Source: Chlamydiota bacterium (GTDB lineage: Bacteria; Chlamydiota; Chlamydiia; Chlamydiales; Rhabdochlamydiaceae). Taken from it: DNA of 11,527 bases. Positions 8,523 to 11,527 of this stretch are shown piece by piece. The stretch's first letter is position 1, and the number at the start of each line of letters is the position of its first letter. The position numbers and the translations under genes were made by a program. Below the pieces are notes generated by a model. The model was not told the origin of the DNA. It did no database searches and saw only the letters and a program-made list of their open reading frames with translations. Where the stretch lies: NCBI GenBank assembly GCA_013041585.1, contig JABEVM010000176.1, positions 1 through 11,527 of the forward strand, read 5' to 3'.

Positions 8523-9161
8523 TTATTTAGAAAGACTTAAGGTAGAAGATAATTTTACAAGTACGTCTCGTAAAACTTCTAATGGCTTTTGGTCCGCATT
8601 AAACCTGGAAATGAGCGACTTAGGATAATGAGCTAAGAGCGCAACTGTCTCTCTTTGATACACTTCCATACGTGTACGAAGAATTTTCTCTTCTTTATCA
8701 TCCATGCGGCCTTCAATCACGGCCCTTTTTTGAAGCCTCTTGATCAAAACCTCTACATCTTCCACTTCTAGGACGATGATATGGGCTACCTCTAAATAAG
8801 GCCCAAAAAGCACAGCTTGCGCAGGGGTTCTAGGCACCCCATCAAGAAGAAGTAGCTGTTTCTTAGGGAAATAGCGGTTTGTCGCGATAAGCCCTTTTAC
8901 ATAATAGTGCCAAATGTCCGCGGTAACGTGGTCTGGAACTAAATGGCCTTTATTTGCATAGGTATGGAATAGCTTGCCGGCGCCAGATTCTGGGTCCAAC
9001 CCTCGAAAAATATCACCAGAAGAGAGATGGACGTGGTTTCCAGCCATACTGAGTGTTTTGGCTAAGGTCCCTTTTCCAGACCCCGGAGGACCAAAAAAAA
9101 TAATCGATCGAAAAGGATCGTGATGGGTAGATATAAGTGATTCAGATTCTGTATTTTTCAT
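8523..9161 (-). CDS. Adenylate kinase-family nucleoside monophosphate kinase with short LID
   Basis: This 212-residue cytosolic kinase would transfer a phosphate from ATP to AMP (or possibly UMP/CMP). Motifs in order: P-loop GPPGSGKGT at 24-32, the NMP-binding SSGDIFR at 47-53 (Arg53), DGVPRTPAQA at 107-116 (Arg111, normally DGFPRT), and the LID/hinge arginines Arg142, Arg146, Arg152 and Arg164, spaced as Arg119/123/156/167 in E. coli Adk. The 27-odd-residue LID insert, with or without zinc cysteines, is absent: only five residues separate Arg146 from Arg152, as in short-form adenylate kinases and UMP/CMP kinases. About 17 polar residues precede the core. The start is set by GGAG 7 bases before the ATG at 9161; a longer GTG-started reading from 9197 has no such support. 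It is divergent from the paralogue gene at 9351. Catalytically intact; AMP versus UMP/CMP specificity is not settled by sequence alone. Confidence 0.88.
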   Translation of the reverse strand: MKNTESESLISTHHDPFRSIIFFGPPGSGKGTLAKTLSMAGNHVHLSSGDIFRGLDPESGAGKLFHTYANKGHLVPDHVTADIWHYYVKGLIATNRYFPKKQLLLLDGVPRTPAQAVLFGPYLEVAHIIVLEVEDVEVLIKRLQKRAVIEGRMDDKEEKILRTRMEVYQRETVALLAHYPKSLISRFNADQKPLEVLRDVLVKLSSTLSLSK

Positions 9162-9168
9162 AATTCTT

Positions 9169-9172
9169 CTCC
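9169..9172 (-). promoter_or_regulatory. Strong Shine-Dalgarno (GGAG) fixing the kinase start
   Basis: On the minus strand the sequence is GGGGAGAAGAATT followed by ATG. GGAG sits 7 bases from the ATG at 9161, the best ribosome-binding site in the window. It selects this ATG over an in-frame GTG 12 codons upstream. Confidence 0.7.
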
Positions 9173-9294
9173 CCAAAAAGGATAAATCATAAGTCACTTA
9201 ATTTTATTCTACAAGAGAAAAGTAACACCCAGAAGACACTTATAATGAAATGTTTGCAATAATTAATATGGATTTATTATTACTTAATAATAAT

Positions 9295-9323
9295 TTGAAT
9301 AAAATAAAATATTATAGTATAAT
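9295..9323 (+). promoter_or_regulatory. Sigma70-like promoter for the first paralogous membrane-protein gene
   Basis: The -35 box TTGAAT (9295-9300) is separated by exactly 17 bases from a perfect -10 box TATAAT (9318-9323). Transcription would start near 9330, giving a short leader of about 20 bases with AGAGA (9341-9345) five bases before the ATG at 9351. The 189-bp gap between the two divergent ATGs is A/T-rich. On the opposite strand only a weak TAGAAT (9206-9211) could serve the kinase gene. Confidence 0.65.
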
Positions 9324-9350
9324 TACATCTTATTATTAACAGAGATTATT

Positions 9351-10178
9351 ATGGTTCCTAGTTCAACCCCATTTCTAGCAAAGCCCTTTACCTGGATCGG
9401 CGACTGTAAAGAGTTACTGATTCCTAGCAAAAATGCCTTTATTAGCTATATCGAAGAAGAGCCCCAACTTAAAGTTGAACCTTGGGTAGAATCCGATTCA
9501 GATGCTTACTCCCTAGTATCCAGCTCTGATGCGAGTTCTTTAAGTTCTATGTCCTTTATTGTTGTAGAAAAAGAAGACATACCTTCATCTATAACTACAA
9601 GTGTATCCGATAAACGCTTTAAGAGCGGTTTCAGGCAATTCCCTTACGCAATTTTAACGCTTCTAGAAAAGATCGATAACGTATTTTGCAAGGCTGCAAA
9701 TTACCTCCATTCCACTCCTTTACTTGGTCCTGTACTAGCACTCGGAACAAGAGGTATAGAAGTGCTTGTGCTTGCAGTTGTGGGAGCAGTGTCCTTTACT
9801 GCTTTAGCAGTTGGTGTAATCGCGTCTGCAGCGCTCGTTATTTCTGCGTTACTTTTTGCCTTCGCTTTCACAATAGCTGTAATACCTCTAGTCATAGTGT
9901 TTGGTGGTTTAGCTTATGCAGGAATTAGCATATACATGGCGCGTACCTCGAAAGAATCCAATCAGATCGCAGAAGTATTCGAAAAAAATGTAAATCACAT
10001 TCCTCAAAAAATTAGCGATGCAAGAATTGATGATTATTCGACAGATACTGATGAGGAAGAGGATTTTTTTGCAATGCCTCCTACCGAAACTCGGCATACT
10101 AGTATGCAATGTGAAATTACTCACTGGAGGGTAACCGAAGACGGCTATGAGGAATACCCCCACGCCAAAACTGAGTAA
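9351..10178 (+). CDS. Hypothetical membrane protein, paralogue A of a tandem pair (Inc-like)
   Basis: No named family recognised. The 275-residue product has a polar N-terminal half of about 98 residues without a signal peptide, including a Ser/Asp-rich stretch (about 48-68). Then follows a conserved pre-membrane motif at 102-137 shared with the gene at 10434, one long hydrophobic block about 135-196 (large enough for two or three membrane passes, with Gly/Ala/Val-rich content) and an acidic C-terminal tail of about 80 residues (Asp/Glu cluster about 227-238). The motif runs Leu102, Thr103, Glu106, Asp109, Cys113, Ala115, Ala116, Thr122, Pro123, Gly126, Ala130, Gly132, Arg134, Glu137. A bilobed hydrophobic block between polar tails is the hallmark of chlamydial Inc proteins, so insertion into a host-derived membrane is a reasonable inference; an inner-membrane role is the alternative. 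The ATG has AGAGA at the right distance and a strong promoter upstream. It is read as its own unit, with a 255-bp gap to its paralogue. Confidence 0.82.
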   Translation: MVPSSTPFLAKPFTWIGDCKELLIPSKNAFISYIEEEPQLKVEPWVESDSDAYSLVSSSDASSLSSMSFIVVEKEDIPSSITTSVSDKRFKSGFRQFPYAILTLLEKIDNVFCKAANYLHSTPLLGPVLALGTRGIEVLVLAVVGAVSFTALAVGVIASAALVISALLFAFAFTIAVIPLVIVFGGLAYAGISIYMARTSKESNQIAEVFEKNVNHIPQKISDARIDDYSTDTDEEEDFFAMPPTETRHTSMQCEITHWRVTEDGYEEYPHAKTE

Positions 10179-10218
10179 GTAAGTACTTATCTAGTCTCTT
10201 GTTTAAGCTAAAAACCCA

Positions 10219-10259
10219 TTTAACACCCCCTAAAAGTCCTTTAGTACCCCCCTAAATCC
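10219..10259 (+). repeat. Imperfect tandem direct repeat with C-runs (two units of 20-21 bp)
   Basis: Two adjacent units both follow the pattern TTTA, two or three bases, five or six C, TAAA, then TCC: 10219-10239 and 10240-10259. The runs CCCCC and CCCCCC stand out in otherwise A/T-rich DNA. The repeat lies downstream of paralogue A and about 90 bp upstream of the promoter of paralogue B. It could be an operator or protein-binding site, or a by-product of slippage. It is not a terminator: no hairpin plus T-run is seen. Confidence 0.5.
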
Positions 10260-10349
10260 TTAAAAACCACTCTTTTTACTATAAACACAAATTGTAAAAT
10301 TATAATTATCAATATAATGCAATTATTATAATAAAAAATTAAATAATAG

Positions 10350-10378
10350 TTGAATTAAATTTTTAATTATACTATATT
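10350..10378 (+). promoter_or_regulatory. Sigma70-like promoter for the second paralogous membrane-protein gene
   Basis: The -35 box TTGAAT (10350-10355) is identical to that of paralogue A and is again followed, after exactly 17 bases, by a -10 box, TATATT (10373-10378, five of six matches). The predicted start is near 10385, giving a leader of about 49 bases ending in a purine-rich GAGAG (10423-10427) before the ATG at 10434. Another TATAAT at 10313-10318 has only a 15-base spacing to a TTGTAA and is a poorer candidate. Confidence 0.6.
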
Positions 10379-10433
10379 AATTCTTCATTTTAGTAACAAT
10401 AATAACATTAACAATAAAAAAAGAGAGAATTAT

Positions 10434-11141
10434 ATGGCTTCAGAAATAAAAGCATCATTAGCACTAACACCAATGTCTTGCATCGCGGCATCTCAAGAGT
10501 GCATGGAAAAAAACGCCAACGAAACAGATAGCACCGTAGCAAAGCTATTCTACCGATATGTAGGCTTAACTCTAACTGCAATGGAAGGGGTAGATAAGGC
10601 CGCTTGCTTCGCAGCAGAGGCTGTTTATGATACACCTGGGACAGGAAGCATGATGGCTTGGGGTATGAGAGCCCTAGAACTAGTAGCACTTTCTACAGTC
10701 TTCTCCCTTTCAGTATCTTTTGCCTTATCAATTATAACCACAGCCATAGTATTCGCTGTCGTATTTGGAGCCATTGGAGGCGCTTTAGCCACAGCTGGGG
10801 GTAGTATTGGCTTTTTCTTACAAGGTATGAGAGATATGCTCCTAAGTAGTCCAGAAGAGACAGAAATGGACGAAAAAGAGGCCATATCAGAGGTCGTTTC
10901 GGAAGACGGAGGAAATCAGAGAATGTCAGACATGCTTTTAGAGATGGGTCCAAGTACTCTCGCACGCTCTGATCAACAAGAATTCGGTCAACAAGACGAC
11001 AGTAGGAGACACTCTCCTGTTGGTGATCCAAGTAACCCTTGGTTCGGATATCAACCTCCAAAACCACAACCAGTGCCACCTCCACGTCCACCTGCAGAGA
11101 TAAGTCAGTTTGACATAGACCCTTGGTCTGTTAAAAGCTAA
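10434..11141 (+). CDS. Hypothetical membrane protein, paralogue B of a tandem pair, with proline-rich tail
   Basis: No named family recognised. The 235-residue product shares with the gene at 9351 a pre-membrane motif at 47-82: Leu47, Thr48, Glu51, Asp54, Cys58, Ala60, Ala61, Thr67, Pro68, Gly71, Ala75, Gly77, Arg79, Glu82. All 14 residues have the same spacing in both proteins. A hydrophobic block follows at about 81-130 (two membrane passes, Gly/Ala-rich in the second), then a hydrophilic tail of about 105 residues. The tail is acidic at first, then Gln/Ser/Asp-rich, and near the end proline-rich (207-220), containing both a KxxPxxP (210-216) and a PxxPxR (213-218) arrangement as in SH3-domain ligands. 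There is no Sec signal peptide. An Inc-like or type III-secreted membrane protein is the best inference. It has its own promoter and a strong terminator 19 bp downstream, so it is a single-gene transcript. Confidence 0.82.
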   Translation: MASEIKASLALTPMSCIAASQECMEKNANETDSTVAKLFYRYVGLTLTAMEGVDKAACFAAEAVYDTPGTGSMMAWGMRALELVALSTVFSLSVSFALSIITTAIVFAVVFGAIGGALATAGGSIGFFLQGMRDMLLSSPEETEMDEKEAISEVVSEDGGNQRMSDMLLEMGPSTLARSDQQEFGQQDDSRRHSPVGDPSNPWFGYQPPKPQPVPPPRPPAEISQFDIDPWSVKS

Positions 11142-11159
11142 GTGATAATTTATAATAGT

Positions 11160-11204
11160 AATCTGCTAAGAACCCTGAAAACTAGGTCTTCTTAGCAGAT
11201 TTTT
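11160..11204 (+). terminator. Strong intrinsic terminator after paralogue B
   Basis: A perfect 13-bp inverted repeat, AATCTGCTAAGAA (11160-11172) and TTCTTAGCAGATT (11189-11201), encloses a 16-base loop and runs into a T-tract ending at 11204. It lies 18 bases past the stop of the gene ending at 11141 and closes that transcript. The stem is long for a rho-independent terminator. Because the stem is palindromic it could also act on transcripts from the right, but there the T-tract is poor. Confidence 0.88.
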
Positions 11205-11457
11205 CATTTTAGCCTGTAAAGTTCCTTCTCTAGCCTTTTTCTCTGCTTTTTCACCTTATTCATTATCAGATAGTTATAAAAGTTGTTATTTATTTAGAAA
11301 AAAGTAAATTATTAAAATTACTAAACGTAAATCACTAAAAACTAATACATTATAGTAAATAAATTGATTGCAGTTAATTGAAATAATAATAGAGCAAGCA
11401 ACGTAACAACAGCTTTGTCTACTAAGAACACCACCACCACCACAGCAACAATCAAGA
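11205..11457. other. A/T-rich intergenic spacer with no convincing gene
   Basis: The first 50 bases are pyrimidine-rich, and the rest is A/T-rich with stops in all frames. A possible weak promoter for the gene on the right is TTGATT (11364-11369), a 17-base spacer and TAATAG (11387-11392), only partly matching consensus. A short trinucleotide repeat of CCA (11431-11442) lies just before the ankyrin coding stretch. On the minus strand a 19-codon ATG frame (11204-11263) encodes a Lys/Arg-rich peptide but has no supporting evidence of being a gene. Confidence 0.4.
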
Positions 11458-11527
11458 TTGTGGCAAGTCTTGGCAACGACCAGTCCAGATGATAATGGAC
11501 ATACCCTCTTTCATTGGGCTGCCAAGC
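11458..11527 (+). CDS. Start of an ankyrin-repeat protein, partial at the right edge
   Basis: The last 13 codons (11488-11526) read Asp-Asp-Asn-Gly-His-Thr-Leu-Phe-His-Trp-Ala-Ala-Lys, a clear match to the first helix of an ankyrin repeat (consensus D-x-x-G-x-T-P-L-H-x-A-A). Ankyrin repeats are protein-protein interaction modules and are common in effectors of intracellular bacteria. The frame is open back to a stop at 11404. The only conventional start within it is TTG at 11458, which has no Shine-Dalgarno. A second frame beginning at TTG 11415 reads a plausible Thr-rich N-terminus (MSTKNTTTTT) but stops at 11490-11492, inside the ankyrin stretch. The true start is therefore uncertain, and a frameshifted or decayed gene is possible. 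The rest lies outside the window. Confidence 0.5.
   Translation, partial: MWQVLATTSPDDNGHTLFHWAAK

Noticed and set aside
9162..9197. Longer nucleotide kinase starting at a GTG
   Set aside because: It would put the strong GGAG ribosome-binding site inside the coding sequence, and the added residues match nothing in the kinase family.
10184..10193. Palindrome TAAGTACTTA after paralogue A, considered as a terminator
   Set aside because: It has no loop and is not followed by a T-run; at most it is a weak protein-binding site.
10225..10258. G-quadruplex on the minus strand of the C-run repeat
   Set aside because: Only two or three runs of three or more Gs occur within reach, short of the four needed for a canonical structure.
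11204..11263. Minus-strand 19-codon frame encoding a Lys/Arg-rich peptide (MNKVKKQRKRLEKELYRLK)
   Set aside because: It is too short, has no clear ribosome-binding site or homologue known to me, and overlaps the T-tract of the terminator. It could be the remnant of an older gene, but there is nothing to support this.
11428..11443. CCA trinucleotide repeat as a phase-variation tract
   Set aside because: Unit changes are multiples of three and would not shift the frame, and only four units are present.

Overview
The window looks like part of the chromosome of a Gram-negative, probably intracellular bacterium. The best guess is an environmental chlamydia (Chlamydiota, Parachlamydiales-like). 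This is inferred from context: an RND efflux operon and a XerD recombinase sit beside several unrelated proteins with long paired hydrophobic segments, which resemble chlamydial inclusion-membrane (Inc) proteins, and an ankyrin-repeat gene begins at the right edge. No rRNA or other taxonomic marker is present, so the assignment is tentative. Spacers are very A+T rich, while the housekeeping genes have a moderate base composition.

Layout. (1) Bases 41-5695, + strand: a complete tripartite efflux operon in the order outer-membrane factor (TolC/OprM type), periplasmic adaptor, RND permease (MdtB/MdtC-like). The genes overlap by 14 and 4 bp, so they are almost certainly co-transcribed and translationally coupled. 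(2) Bases 5670-6545, - strand: a XerD-type tyrosine recombinase with all six catalytic residues, whose 3' end overlaps the permease gene by 26 bp. (3) Bases 6614-8404, - strand: a 596-residue multi-membrane-span protein of unknown family, a candidate secreted membrane protein. (4) Bases 8523-9161, - strand: an adenylate-kinase-family nucleotide kinase with a short LID. (5) Bases 9351-10178 and 10434-11141, + strand: two membrane proteins that I identify as diverged paralogues from a precisely spaced shared motif. Each has its own sigma70-like promoter (TTGAAT, 17-bp spacer, TATAAT or TATATT). (6) A strong intrinsic terminator at 11160-11204, an A+T-rich spacer, and the start of an ankyrin-repeat coding sequence running off the window.

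The left half is a drug- or metabolite-export module plus chromosome-dimer resolution. The right half (6614 to the end) reads as a small cluster of candidate host-interaction proteins around a nucleotide kinase. No CRISPR array, tRNA, rRNA or intact insertion sequence was seen. The most interesting unexplained material is the paralogue pair, with its conserved pre-membrane motif, matching promoter layout and divergent tails, one of which carries SH3-ligand-like proline motifs.
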